The notes under the pieces were generated by a model. That model worked only from the letters and a program-made list of their open reading frames with translations. It did not search any database and was not told where the DNA came from. A stretch of 64,000 bases of DNA from Gnetum montanum (Eukaryota > Streptophyta > Gnetopsida > Gnetales > Gnetaceae), in NCBI GenBank assembly GCA_015680685.1, contig MNCI01018082.1, forward strand, positions 474,845 to 538,844. The letters run 5' to 3'. Positions 32,020 through 43,360 of this stretch are shown in pieces. The position numbers and the translations under genes were made by a program. Position 1 is the stretch's first letter, and the number at the start of each line of letters is the position of its first letter.

Positions 32020-32659
32020 TGTAGTGCATCATCCTAGTGTTATGCTCTGGTCACTACACTCCACTTGCTATGCTTTGGTTGTCACTTGAAACTATGCTAT
32101 GCTCTGTAACTCCTCATTTACACTTTGAAAAAATGAAAATTTACCCTTAGTAAATCATGCATATGTACCCTCCCGAGGTAATTAAATGCTCTACCTAACA
32201 CACCAATGCTCCCATGCTTGGGAAACATTTCCCTAGTTTCTTGTGGAGTGTCGCAAAAGGGAGAAAGCATAGCAAGGGGTTAGCATAATAGCCAAAGTTA
32301 GAAAAATTTCTAACTTTTTTCAAAAAATCCCAAACTTAGAAAATTTCTAAGATTGTTTTGGTTGCTGAACGAATGCCCAGCTCAATGCCATGACCTAGAC
32401 ATTGTTTGCCTAGCTCGACCTAATGCACCTTGCACAAATCATAGTCTGCTAGACCTTAAATTGGAAAATCATAATCTACTAAGAGCTTAAATTGGAAATC
32501 CATGGCTTGCCAAGGCCCAAAAATGGCTCGCATGCTTACCTTTCTAATGTCCACTTTTGCATGATTAGGTAATTATTAATTACATTGCTTTCCTCATGTT
32601 TTGTATTTTGATACTATTAAGATAGGTATGACTTGATATTCTTTTTGGTTGTTTTGCAG
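32020..32659 (+). other. 3' end of the e2 intron, with degenerate repeats
   Basis: Upstream of the antisense gene. TATGCTCTG/CTATGCTATGC motifs lie at 32,040-32,110. Degenerate repeat units with TAGACCTTAAATTGG and AGAGCTTAAATTGG lie at 32,440-32,530. The acceptor follows at 32,659. No coding sequence is seen. Confidence 0.5.
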
Positions 32660-33890
32660 GATAGTATGAGCACATACGAGTCTCTCCATTCACCTCTAGT
32701 CCTCACTAGACCTTATGGTGACCTCATCTAATGCATCAATGTCCAATTCCTAGACCTTGAGCCCATGACCTATGATGACTATGTAACATTCATAGAAGCA
32801 CCGCTAGGTTGGCCTAACCATCTAGTTAGGGCTCTTGATCTAGAGGTAAGTGACATCACTAAGGATTCCCTCATCAATGTCCTTATAGCAACACTCAATG
32901 AAAAGGAGAAAACACTAAAACTTAGCTACTTGTTAGAGCCTCAACACATCCAAAGCATTGCAAAGACACTCAATGACAACATCAAGGCATTTGCATGGTC
33001 TTACGAGAACATGCCATGCCTAGACCCTCGCATAGTGCAGCACAATATCATCCTCAATCCTTGCATAAAACTAGTTAAACAAAAAGCCTGTAAGGTTAGA
33101 CTTGAGGTGGTGTTGGCAGTCTGTGATGAAATCACCAAGCTCTATAAGGTTGGTTTCATCCACACCATTGACTATGCAGATTGGATCTCCAACATCAAGG
33201 TTGTACCTAAGAAAAATGGAAGCATACATATTTGCATAGACTTCTGAGACCTAAACAAGGTAACCATCAAAGGCAATTTTCCATTTCCCAATATCAATAA
33301 ATTGGTTGATACCATGGTTGGTCATGCTTTATTATCCTTTATGTATGGGTTCTCTCATTACAACCATATTCGAATCAACCTAGAGCACCATCTCAGTACC
33401 ACCTTTTGGACTGAAGAACATAGGAGAAGCCTACCAATGTGCAATGATGTACATCTTTAATAGCTACTTGTTAGACTTTCTCAATGACTATGTTGATGAC
33501 ATAGCAATTAAGTTCAAAATAACAAACGATCACGCAAATTACTTAGACCACACACTCAAATGTTTCCTTAGACATGACCTTAGGCTAAATCCTAGGAAGT
33601 GTGTCTTCGGTGTCAATATGGGTTGCATGCTAGGTTTCATGATATTAGAAATAAGCATATGTGTAGACCTCGATAAGGTTAGGGCCATCATCAACTTAGC
33701 ACCTCCAACTAACCTTAAGAAGCTACATGGGTTACAAGGTAGATTGTAATTCATACATTGGTTTATCACATGATTTACTAATAAGCTACAGCCAATGCAA
33801 CATCTACTCAAAAAGGGGGTCCACTTTGAGTGGATAGCTCAATGCCAAGAGGCATTTGACAACCTCAAATAGGAGCCAGCTCATATTCCA
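32660..33890 (+). pseudogene. Element e2 reverse transcriptase
   Basis: Collinear with the e1 RT. Opens in phase 0 after the acceptor (DSMSTYESLHSPL). Landmarks: EAPLGWPNHLVRALDLEV, FAWSYENMPCLDP, HNIILNP, KQKACKVRLE, VVPKKNGSIHICIDF followed by a stop (33,245-33,247) before DLNK, the catalytic box YVDD (33,489-33,500, intact), LNPRKCVFGV and LHGLQGRL followed by a stop. The catalytic box survives although the copy carries several stops and at least one shift near 33,400. Role and family as for e1. Confidence 0.9.
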
Positions 33891-34765
33891 ATAGTTTACC
33901 CTCCACAATGAGATAAACCTTTCTACATCTACCTTGTAACTTCTGACATGTCCATTGCTTCTATACTTTACCAAAAGTGAGACGATGGCTTAGAGGTCCG
34001 TGTATATTACCTAAGCCATGCATTAGTGGGGAATGAAGCAAAATACAATGATGTGGAAAAGAACTACCTCGCCTTAGTATTTGCACTTAATAAGTGGAGG
34101 CATTATCTCTTCCGTAGCCAAGTAAACATCATTTGCAAAAGCAATGTACTCTAGGAAATCATAATGAATATCTATGAAAGTAGTCGAATTGCATGATGGA
34201 AAGTAATAACCATTGAGTTTGATCTACACTACATAGTGTAAGAATCAACCAAAGGTCAAGCACTAGTCACACAACTCATGTTGTCACTATAAATGATCAA
34301 GCTACTATAGATTCAGAATTCCTGAATGAGCATGTTAGCAATATAAGTCAAGTACCTACTAACTTTGAGGCAATTTTACACTTTGATGATGCTTCAACCT
34401 CTCAAGGAGGTAGTTCCACTACAATAATCACATTTCCCTCTAAGGAGATTCAACCCTTAACTTATCATTTTACATTTCCTTGCACTAACAATGTAGTGGA
34501 GTACAAAGGTCTCCTTAAAGGTCTCATAGCAACTTGTAACCTAGGAATTCAAAACCTAGCAATCCAAGGTGATTCACATTTAGTCATCAACTAAGTCATG
34601 AAGGTTTATGCTTGCAAAACATAACATTTACAACCTTATTGTGACTTGATGAAGCACTTGCTCTGATTATTTGCAATTGTAGATATCCAAGACATCCCTT
34701 GCAACAAGAATGCCATTGCCGACACATTAGCCACATTAGCTTTACGCATTGAACATAACATGTTT
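33891..34765 (+). pseudogene. Element e2 RNase H and second, archaeal-type RNase H
   Basis: The first domain is nearly complete, unlike in e1: FYIYLVTSDMSIASILYQK, VYYLSHALVGNEAKYNDVE, NYLALVFALNKWRHYLF (about 33,920-34,125). The second, aRNH-type domain (about 34,375-34,745) shows HFDDASTSQGGSS, NNVVEYKGLLKGLI, IQGDSHLVIN and NAIADTLATLAL, with stops in between. The two RNase H domains in a row confirm the Tat lineage. Confidence 0.85.
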
Positions 34766-35429
34766 CATGCCTTAACCGCCTTAGTAATGGATTGCACCAA
34801 ACCTATCATGAAAGTAACTAGCATTGCATTCGTAGCCACAACAAGCACAACACATGCACAAGAGTGATATGATGACATCAAGTCATACCTTCAAGAAGGT
34901 GAGCCTTCACAGCATCTAACCACTATCCAAATGGATGCAGTGCAAAAATGATCATGGAAATATGTTATTGTAGGTGAGAACATACTATTTCATAGATCCT
35001 ATGATGGCATATTTCTGAACTATGTTACCAAAAGCAAAGCACAAACAATCATTGATCAAGTCCACTAGGGACTATGTGGAGGCCACATAGCACCTAGGGC
35101 AATGGCATCGAAAATTAGACACCTAGGCTACTATTGGCCTTACATGAACCATGATTATGTTTCCAAGGTTAAGAAATGAAATGTGTATCAACAATGTGGC
35201 AACTTAATGCACACATGCCACCTACTGAACTACACACCATGTAGATCACGTGGTCATTCCAACATTGGGGGTTGGATATCATAGGGCTTGTCATGTCTAA
35301 GTCCTTTGCAGGACATAGCTTCATCATAACTACAACCAAATATTTTACCAAGTGGGTTGAAGCCATTCCCATTAGGAGGACCACATCACAGTAAGTCTAT
35401 AAATTCATCCTTGACAATCTAGTGACACA
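34766..35429 (+). pseudogene. Element e2 integrase, truncated
   Basis: Zinc domain part: GLCGGHIAPRAMASKIRHLGY followed by YWPYMNHDY (about 35,070-35,160), matching e1. Catalytic core start: GWISIIG-like segment near 35,270 and FIITTTKYFTKWVEAIP (about 35,320-35,375). Homology reaches FILDNLVT and stops at 35,429, exactly where the 3' LTR begins with TG. Some 2 kb present in e1, with the rest of the core, the C-terminus and the 3' UTR, are absent. Confidence 0.8.
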
Positions 35430-36421
35430 TGAAACACCACCAATTTTTGGCTTCAACATTGCAACTGCAAATTTGTCTAAGTGTTAAAACTTGGCAAATT
35501 CTTCTAAGTGTTGATGCTACACTCTCCAACGTAGCTAGTGTAGCATGGAAGGAGATAAAATTTGTGCCAAGCCAAGTTTTTTCTAAGTATCCTTGCTATG
35601 CTCTAGAGCATAGCTAGCATAGCACTGCAAGGAAGCCTTTGACAGCCTCCAAAGTTCATCATCAACCCTCACTTCAGCTTTAGCACTCCTATGGTAAGCA
35701 AGATTAGCAATTTTCATTTCTCCTTTGCTCCCCATTTGTCCCAAATTATACCTATGCTCTAGAGCATAGCAACCAAAGTTAGAAAATTTTATGATCACCT
35801 TCAAACTTAGAAAATTTTCTAAATTTTTCTTGTAGTCCCACCTATCGCACTGTCACATGGCACTTGATCCACATTTTGGGCTAACCCTAGTCTCATAAAT
35901 ACCCGTGGAACCCCAATGTTTTAGCTATTGGAATTCCTCAACTATTAACATTCCCTAACAGTTGTCATCCATCAACTATTGGCATTCCCAAGTGGTTGGC
36001 ATTCCTTAGACGTGAGCATTTTTAATCACTTGGAATTTGACATTTTGGCATCTTGGCACTTATCTCTATGGGTGAAAAAGACCCAAAGCATAGCACACTG
36101 GAAAATAGGTAGAGTTGCACATCACAGCCCATTGTACCCTTGTTACAGCCCTACAGAACACTGCATGGTACACTACAATGGCCAACCCAACAAGCATGGT
36201 TCATCATGATGAGCACCAAACTTCATGACCTAACACCACCGAGATTATGATTGCACTTCCACTACGCCTATTATATACTATGTACCTTATAATACCCTTT
36301 TGGAGTTAACTATGCTCCCATTTGGGGTGGTGTTTCATTTCTCTCTCCCATTTCTAGCATTTTCTTGCATATTTTCACACTTTTTCACGCATCATCATGT
36401 TGTACTACATATTTTTTACAT
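35430..36421 (+). repeat. Element e2 3' LTR, truncated
   Basis: Starts TGAAACACCACCAATTTTTGG, like the 5' LTR. Matches it through TAGCATAGC motifs (35,510-35,790), the TATA region CTCATAAATAC (35,892-35,902) and the GGGGTGGTGTTTCATTTCTCTC block. It stops matching near 36,421, so the last 250 bp or so are missing, and AT-rich sequence follows. Confidence 0.8.
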
Positions 36422-37470
36422 TTATTTTTTAGCTATTTTATAAAACAAATTACTATATCTTGATTTAATTGTATAAACAAATAAATTTTAATTCAATTAG
36501 CCAATACTACTTTGTTAAATGAGACAAGGCTAGGATGATGATAATGATGAAGAAATAAATTTAAATTCAATCTTTTCATGTCACTTGCCTTTTAACTAAG
36601 ATGTTGGATAATAACCTTAGCATCTCTTATATATTAAAGATTATAATAGGTGAGACTAGATCCATAAAGGATGGTATGGATTTTTTTTTGTACATCTAAT
36701 CCATAGAAATTGACTAGCATTTTGGATAGATCAAGTTAGTAAATTTTTTTGCTTATTCATGAACTATTTTTAATTCTCATTCAATAATCTCAAAATATAA
36801 ACTTTAACTATTATTACCTCTAGTTCATGATATACATGTCATGGATTTTTGAGTTCATGGCTACTTAATTTAACTATTCTTGCTCTATAGTTCATTTGGT
36901 AAATTGGAGTACTACTTTGCTCTATGTTATAACTAACAATTTATCAGAGCTCCTTGTCATTATGGTTTCTTTGTTCTCTTCATTATGTGAATATGGTCAT
37001 TATTACATAGAACTAGGCTCATTTGAACTTGACTTTGTCATTATAGGTTAATCTTTTAATGCTTAGACTTCCTCATAGCTTAGTCTAGAACTTGTTATGC
37101 AATTTATAAATTCAATTCATAACTACTTCCTTCTTCACAGCTTCATGAGTTCTTCCAAGATTAATTCATAAACTCACCTTACCTTTTTTTATTAAGTAAA
37201 TATTCCCAAATCTATTGTAGTTAAGTAATCAAAAAGATAATTCCATTTACATCAGAACAAATAAAGCAACATATAAAATTCTATTAAATCCAAATATAAA
37301 CTACCATCAATGTTTATCTTTTAGAGTTATCACTAAATAATATTATTCTAATTATAATTCCTTAAAAATTTTGCATTGTCCTTCTATAGAGTCAAAGCAT
37401 AGGAACGGGCGAGGGCAGTGGTGGTATTTGTGGGTGGGAAGGGTGGGTGGTGGGTAGGGAGCACAGGATC
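36422..37470. other. AT-rich sequence, no gene seen
   Basis: Low-complexity AT-rich stretch between e2 and the SINE-like fragment before element C. No frame, repeat array or RNA gene recognised. Confidence 0.5.
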
Positions 37471-37479
37471 ATGTGGGAG

Positions 37480-37690
37480 GTGGATGGGTTTGGTTGTGTT
37501 GGTGGGTATAGTCGATGGTGGCTTTTTGAAACCAAAAATAATTTTTTTAATGATATGTGCCCTTAAGATATATTGTCTAATTAAAACTTTATAACTTAGC
37601 ATTACCCACAAGAATTGAACCTATAACCTGGAATTTTTAAAGCCATTATCTTAGAGGCAAAAACCTTCCCCAAATAGAAGAAGAATTAGT
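37480..37690 (-). repeat. SINE-like fragment 1
   Basis: On the minus strand a Pol III B-box-like GGTTCAATTCTTG is followed by about 50 bp, AGTTATAAAGTTTTAATTAG and ATATCTTAAGGGCACATAT. These match fragment 2 at 57,540-57,690 in the same order. The A box is degenerate here. The Pro/Thr-rich open frame at 37,384-37,611 overlaps it and is not a gene. Confidence 0.5.
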
Positions 37691-37833
37691 AATTTTATGA
37701 GCATTATCAAAGTGAAACTATGTATAAGTACTTTGCATTCGTCCCTTGAACCCTTGATCTATTTGAGACATAAAGTTACTAAGTAGTATCTCATAACAAA
37801 GCATAATTAATGGCTTGTATGTGTCTAAGCTTC

Positions 37834-38793
37834 TGATGAGTGGTGAGGTACCCCTACGCTCAACAATATGAATACAAGCATTTCATGTACAATCTGATTG
37901 AATTCCAATGACTAAGTGCTTATGCGCCCTTGTGGAACAAGGATGGGTTGGTTGATCATTGTCTTCTCAAGCTTACCTATATGTCATGTTTGTATGATTA
38001 AGTAAGCTTGATGCATATGATTTTTATAGCTTTTATGTTTTTATGTCCTACACTAGTAGGGAAGGAGAGAGGTAACTAAGTGACTAATTTAACTTAACTA
38101 CTCATTAACTAAGTTCTAATTAATCCTAACACCAGCATCTATTCCCACTTGTCGTACACATCTTGAACCAGCGCAACACTGCTAGGATTACTAAACACTA
38201 ATTGTTATTGGGTTACCATGCATTACACCCATGCTCGAAGTGGTCAAGCTTGTGTAATTTAACAATTTGCTTAATTGATCAAAATGAATTGTTGTGCTAA
38301 TAACATAAATGTAAAGTGCGTAAAATAAAATAAAATAAAATAAATGCATAAGAAAATAAAATAAAAGAAATGTGTAAGAAAAAAAATCTCAAGTGCTACA
38401 AGGATGAATCAATGAGCTCATCTTTATTGTCATATACAAGGTGTGCTTAGGTACACAATGCTCAAATAAAGATCTGTCCATACTTAGACCTTCTGCTATG
38501 GGCACTTGGAAAATACTCCAACTTTCAAAAAGAATACAAGAGTTTTGCTACTTGACTGCTAAAAGACTTTCCTCCCAATTGTGCACTTGGGCACTATATT
38601 TATAGGCTTGGGAGTGACTACTCTAATAATTAGAGTAACCACTCTAATAATTAGAATAACTGCTAGAGTAACCACTCTAATAATTAGATAACTACTAGAG
38701 TAACCGCTAGAGTAACCACTCTAATAATTAGAATAACTACTAGAGTAACCACTCTAATAATTAGAATGACTACTAGAGCAATCGCTCTCATCA
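37834..38793 (-). repeat. Element C 3' LTR
   Basis: On the minus strand starts TGATGAGAG and ends CTCATCA. Contains tandem units of about 30 bp (38,620-38,785; ACCACTCTAATAATTAGAAT), a TATA box CCTATAAATATAG (about 38,597-38,609) and a TAAAA-type simple repeat (38,318-38,380). Matches the partly gapped 5' LTR. Confidence 0.9.
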
Positions 38794-38808
38794 TACCCCC
38801 ACAACTAA
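38794..38808 (-). other. Element C polypurine tract
   Basis: Minus strand TTGTGGGGGTA directly before the LTR start TGATGAGAG. Confidence 0.7.
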
Positions 38809-40779
38809 ATGAAAACTCGTCCTCGAGTATAGAAGAAGAGAAAAAAGTTCTTTACAAAATATATTAGGGGGATGTGGACTTATTTGACTAACAAGCAGAG
38901 TGACATAGAGAAAATAGACAAATACAAAAGTGCTCGAGCATACAATATTACAATTACATACAAAATTGGTATTCGTGAAAATTAGGAAAGAACACCAACA
39001 AATCCAAAGGACATCCAACCCCTCTTGGCAATAGAAGAATGAGGGAGAGGTAAAAGAGATCCAACAGTCATGAACAATCTTCCATGGGTGATATGGTTGC
39101 ATCCTCCTTGGTGATGATAGTCCTACTTCCAATCCACTCTTCCCACTGCAATCATAACAAAACCAAGGATTAGTATATATAATACATAAATAATGGTTGA
39201 ATTCCTTGTCTTGTCAGTGATTTTATCTAGCCAAGTTATGATTGTGATAGATTTCTTGCTTGATATTGTTAGTGGAAAGACTAATGAATGGGTTAAATAA
39301 TAGAAGCGATCCATAAAATTCAAAGAAAGCTTGACACAAGGAGTAGTGGAAAGAGGGTATTCACAACAATAAAAAGAAATTCATTACAAATAGTTTTGAA
39401 GGTGCATACAATTTGGATGACATGGATGGGGTAAATAAAAATAATTTGATTATAACAATGTCTAAGGGTAAAGAACTTAACTTAACCAAACTAAAAGATA
39501 TGCAAGTGGGTCCACCCCAAAGCAGGCTCATGCCCTTTATGCGCTGACAAACCCACAAACCAAAGAGTCCGTAGGCTCTAGGAATGTCATCTAGAAGCAA
39601 GAGTTAAAAATTACCCATAAGAATTCACCAAAGAAAAACAATGCATCAACCTAGAATGGACTAATGATAAAACTAGCAATGAGGTGGAAAATGGGAAGAA
39701 AGATGGAGAGGAGAGCATGGAATGGAATCCCAAGAACAAGGTTGTGTAAATCCCCTTGTGTATTTCATGGTTAAGATAACTGAGTAGAACTCATCCCAAA
39801 TCTAGACTCAAACCAACCACATTCAGTGACCTTACATCAATACGCTTGGCTAATCCATCCTCTTGAGGCAACAAGAATGCTACCACAAAGAGTGACCACC
39901 ATCCCAAGGAGAGTGAGATGGAGAACCAAGAAGTGAGAAAGGGCCTTAGTTAGATGGAACCTGCAAGCATGGGTAACATGTATTTCCAATGCCATAACCA
40001 ACGCTTGTAGTCCATATTGCTTTATTATGTCTAAGGGGTGTGCTTTGAATTTTTACCTTTTTCTCTCTTTATTTTTTTTTATTTTTTTTACTACATGAGA
40101 ACCACATCATGTAAAGACTTATTTTTATTCACTCAGGTTCCTAATATTTGAATAATGTTAGAATGGTGGAAAACCCAAGAAAAAGCATCCAAGCACCCAA
40201 GAGGATGGCCAGCACCAATGCATCGAATCCCTTTGAAGTTACACCCTTTTCATCCTTTGAGTCTTTCCTTAGTTTAAAAAATATGTAGCCACCAATTCAT
40301 TAACAACTTTACTTAGAAAAAGGAGACTGTACAGTTCCAAGCCAAAGGAGACCATAGAGTTGTATGGATGAGTGGATGGCATGGACTCATTGCCTATTTT
40401 ACCTAAAGAACCATACCTTAATATCAGCATCATAATTCAAAGGTAAAAATCAAACATTAGCAATCAATATGATATAATTTAATCCACCATCATGAGCACT
40501 TATTAGATGATGAATAAAAGTAAATCAAGCAAACAAAGAAATAGTAAAAACATGAACGACGGTATAAAACAAAAATAAGAAAAGTTGAAAGAATGTGTAA
40601 AACAAAAAATGTGTAAAACAAAAAAATGTAAAATAAAAATTCAAAAAGAATTGAGGGCCTAGAATAGTTAGCATAGGTTTCTATCTTCCCCATGACTAAG
40701 TTGGAAGGAGGAGATTCAAAATAGTGAGCAGGGTTGTCCATCAAGAGAGGTAGCATGTGTACTACATGTCCTAAGCTCC
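38809..40779 (-). other. Element C 3' region, no gene recognised
   Basis: About 2 kb between integrase and PPT, where Athila elements often carry an envelope-like ORF. Open frames of 60-113 codons (38,791-39,132, 39,361-39,600, 40,490-40,756) are hydrophobic or AT-driven and do not join into a convincing protein. Confidence 0.45.
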
Positions 40780-41870
40780 TGGAAAGGTTTGGTTTGTTGC
40801 ACGTTAACCAAAAGTTTCTTAGCCGAGCTCTCAGGTTTGTATATTGTCATGGCCCCTGAAGGAAAAGTAGAATAAATAATATAAGGTCCTTCCTATAGTG
40901 TTTGAAATTTAGTATGTTGTGGCACATGTGTGGGATTCCAGTAGAGAACCTTATCTCCAAGTTGATATTTAACATTCCTAATCCTTAGGTCATGACATTA
41001 CTTATTGAATGCCTTGTGTAATTCGTTAGATGATAGGGTAGCTAGTTGATTTTCATCTAGCAAATTAAGGATTACTAACCATTGTTTTTGTGCTAGGTCA
41101 AGGTCAAGGTTGAGGTCACATGTCGTGGATAGTGTACGAAGCTTAGTTTGAATGGGAAGCATTGGTAATTTACCGTACACTAACTAATAGGGAGAGTAGC
41201 CTATAGGGAGTTTCCATGTGGAGCGGTATGCCCAAAGAATATCGTTCAGTTTAGTGCTCCAATCTCACCTAAACTTGCTAATAGTTCTTATCAATATTTT
41301 TTTGATCTCCCTATTGGTGACTTTGGCTTGACCATTCGCTTGGGGGTGGTATGGTGTTATTAGTTTGTGTTCAACCCCTAAGCATTGCATTAATTTCTAA
41401 AAAGTTACACCTATGAAGTGTGACCATTTTTCTGAAATAAGTGCACGCAACACACCAAACCTATTTATGATTTGTTGTTGAACAAATCATGTAGCTGTAG
41501 ATGATGTACAATCTTTAATAGTAGCTTCTTCTGCCCATTTTGTTAGGTAGTCAACAACAACAATAATATAAGCTTTTCCATTTGACATTGGTGTAATTGG
41601 ATCCATAAAATCAACTCCCCAAATGTCGAAGGGTTCTAGTGGTTGGATCCATTGTTGCAGACCCTCCATTCTAGCAATCATTCCCCCATCACGTTGATAG
41701 TTCTCATAAGATTAGACGAAACGATGGGCATCCCAAAACAATGTAGGCCAATAATATCTTGCAAGAAAGATCTTGATGGTCGTTTGTCTCCTAGCATAAT
41801 GACCCCCACAAGCACCCTCATGAGTATCTTGGAGAACTCGTAGTTGATCTATATTGGGAAAATACCATCA
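40780..41870 (-). pseudogene. Element C integrase
   Basis: Zinc domain: HEGACGGHYARRQTTIKIF, then YENYQRDG where both zinc-binding Cys have become Tyr (G-to-A changes). Core: PFDIWGVDFMDPI gives the first Asp (about 41,615). The second position reads SEKWSHF instead of SDxGSHF, and the Glu is Lys (NGQAKVTNREIK). Only one of three catalytic residues is left. The C-terminus reads VKYQLGDKVLYWNP and GPYIIYSTFPSGAM. Stops are spread through it. Family match is to Athila integrases. Confidence 0.9.
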
Positions 41871-42519
41871 AACCAAGCCATCGGGACACACTTTGTAAAG
41901 TTTCCCATTGATCTCCATAAAGTACTTTGCTTAGTGAAGAAACTATTGTTTCTTCTTAAGGTTTAACTCTTGTGGTGTTTGTTGGGTGAGGAGATAGGTA
42001 AGAATGCTACTATACCAGTTTGTCTCCATGGGTGATTGACTATTCACTACACTAGCAAAGAGGAATTCATTAGGGAAATGATTAGAAATTGGATACTCAT
42101 CCTCTTTGTTGTCCCATCGCAACTGAGATAAATGATCAGCAACTACATTCTCGGTGCCCTTACGATCGATCATTGTTAAATTGAACTCTTGTAAGATTAC
42201 AAGCCATCATATGATACGAGGGCTTACCATTGGCTTATTCATGAGAAACCAGATTGCATTATGATCTATATGTATATATACTTTATATCCCAATACATAG
42301 TGTCTAAAATTTTCTAGTGCAAACACTACAACCATTAATTCTTTCTCTGTGGTAGTGTAATTAAGTTGTGCATTAGCAATACTTATACTTGCATAGTGGA
42401 TATAATAAGGATGCTTCTAGTTATTTAACTGTGTAAGTATAGCTCCTAAAGCATAGTTTGACATGTCAATCATGATATGAAATGATTTGGACTAGTCAAG
42501 AGCTTGTAGAATGGGTGTT
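41871..42519 (-). pseudogene. Element C RNase H
   Basis: Follows RT in the same orientation. Conserved positions are readable: FHIMIDMSNYALGAIL (Asp), TTEKELMVVVFALENFRHY (Glu), VYIHIDHNAIWFL (Asp) and NVVADHLSQL (Asp). Several stops interrupt it. A single gypsy-type RNase H; no second domain as in the Tat elements. The last part (41,943-42,173) is an open frame leading into the integrase linker. Confidence 0.9.
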
Positions 42520-43360
42520 TCTACTAGCTTCTGTTTCAGAGTTTGGAAAGCTATGTCCTTTTTCATTAATTCTACCAATGGTTTTGCAACCTTTGAAAAG
42601 TTCTCAATAAATCTCCTATACTAGCCAGTATGTCCAAGGAATGACCGAATATCTTTGATAATTTCCAATTGAGGGGTAATTCCTTGGATAATTTTGATTT
42701 TCTCGGGACCTACCTCTATCCCTGTGTGTGAGATTTTGTGCCCTAGTACTATGCCTTCTTGGACCATTAAATGACTTTTCTACCAGTTGAGCCTCAAATT
42801 GGTTTCTACAAATTTTTTTAACACTTGGTCCAATTGGTTCAAGGCTTGATCAAAGTTTGCTCCATAAGTGGAGAAGTCATCTATAAAGACCTCCACGCCA
42901 TTCCCTATTTGCTGTTGGAATATGCTTAGAACTAGTCATTGAAATGTTGTAGGGGCATTGCACAAGCCAAATAGCATTTTTTTGTATGTGAATTTTCCTC
43001 AAGGACTAGTGAACATAGTCTTGGCTTGGTCTTCTGGGGCTATTTTTATTTGTTTATATCCACTATATCTATCCAGAAAACTATAATAGTGATGCCCTAC
43101 AATGGTTTCTAAGACATGGTCAACAAATGGCAATGGTAAGTGATCTTTGAATGTCGCCATATTCAATAGCCTGAAATCTATGCACACCCTCCATTTGCCT
43201 CCATTTTTAGGTACAATAACTAAGGGGCTAACCATTCACTATCATCAATGGGGTATATGAACCCAGCCTTGAGAAGCTGTTTGATTTCTTCCTTGACTAC
43301 TTGCTTCAGCTTTGGGTAAAAACACCTCTACAGTTGTCTTCAAGGCTTCATGAAGGGGTC
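42520..43360 (-). pseudogene. Element C reverse transcriptase
   Basis: Starts at about LKQVVKEEIKQLLKAGFIYP. The open part 42,999-43,235 gives LVIVPKNGGKWRVCIDF, KDHLPLPFVDHVLETIVG, FLDRYSGYKQIKIAPEDQ. The catalytic box is FIDD (42,876-42,887), a normal variant. Then GLCNAPTTFQ, LNQLDQVLKKF, GIVLGHKIS and RSFLGHTG. Stops and one shift show decay. Closest to Athila RT by wording. Confidence 0.9.

Larger units (their letters stand above)
25680..32659 (+). other. Presumed spliceosomal intron in e2 pol
   Basis: Donor CATTAG|GTTAGG and acceptor TTTTTGGTTGTTTTGCAG|, the latter with a good pyrimidine tract. Phase 0 on both sides, as in e1. The 6,980 bp include a 384-bp N gap, repeats at both ends and an antisense gene collinear with that in e1. 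Splicing is inferred from the conserved boundaries and from what is known of Ogre elements. Confidence 0.65.
2574..36421 (+). mobile_element. Element e2: Tat/Ogre-type Ty3/gypsy element, interrupted by B and e1
   Basis: Outer element of the nest. In order: 5' LTR (2,574-4,332), primer site, gag N-terminal half (to 6,033), foreign sequence (6,034-24,478), end of gag and protease (24,479-25,679), intron-like segment with an antisense gene (25,680-32,659), RT, RNase H, second RNase H, half an integrase (to 35,429), and a truncated 3' LTR (35,430-36,421). Nearly all CpGs are gone and stops are frequent, as expected for an old methylated copy. Gene order, the second RNase H and the interruption between PR and RT place it in the Tat/Ogre group. 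Confidence 0.8.

Noticed and set aside
37384-37611. Pro/Thr-rich 75-codon minus frame
   Set aside because: Overlaps SINE-like fragment 1 and a G/T-rich stretch; no relative seen.
38809-40779. Envelope-like gene of element C
   Set aside because: No signal peptide, continuous frame or coiled coil could be read in this stretch.
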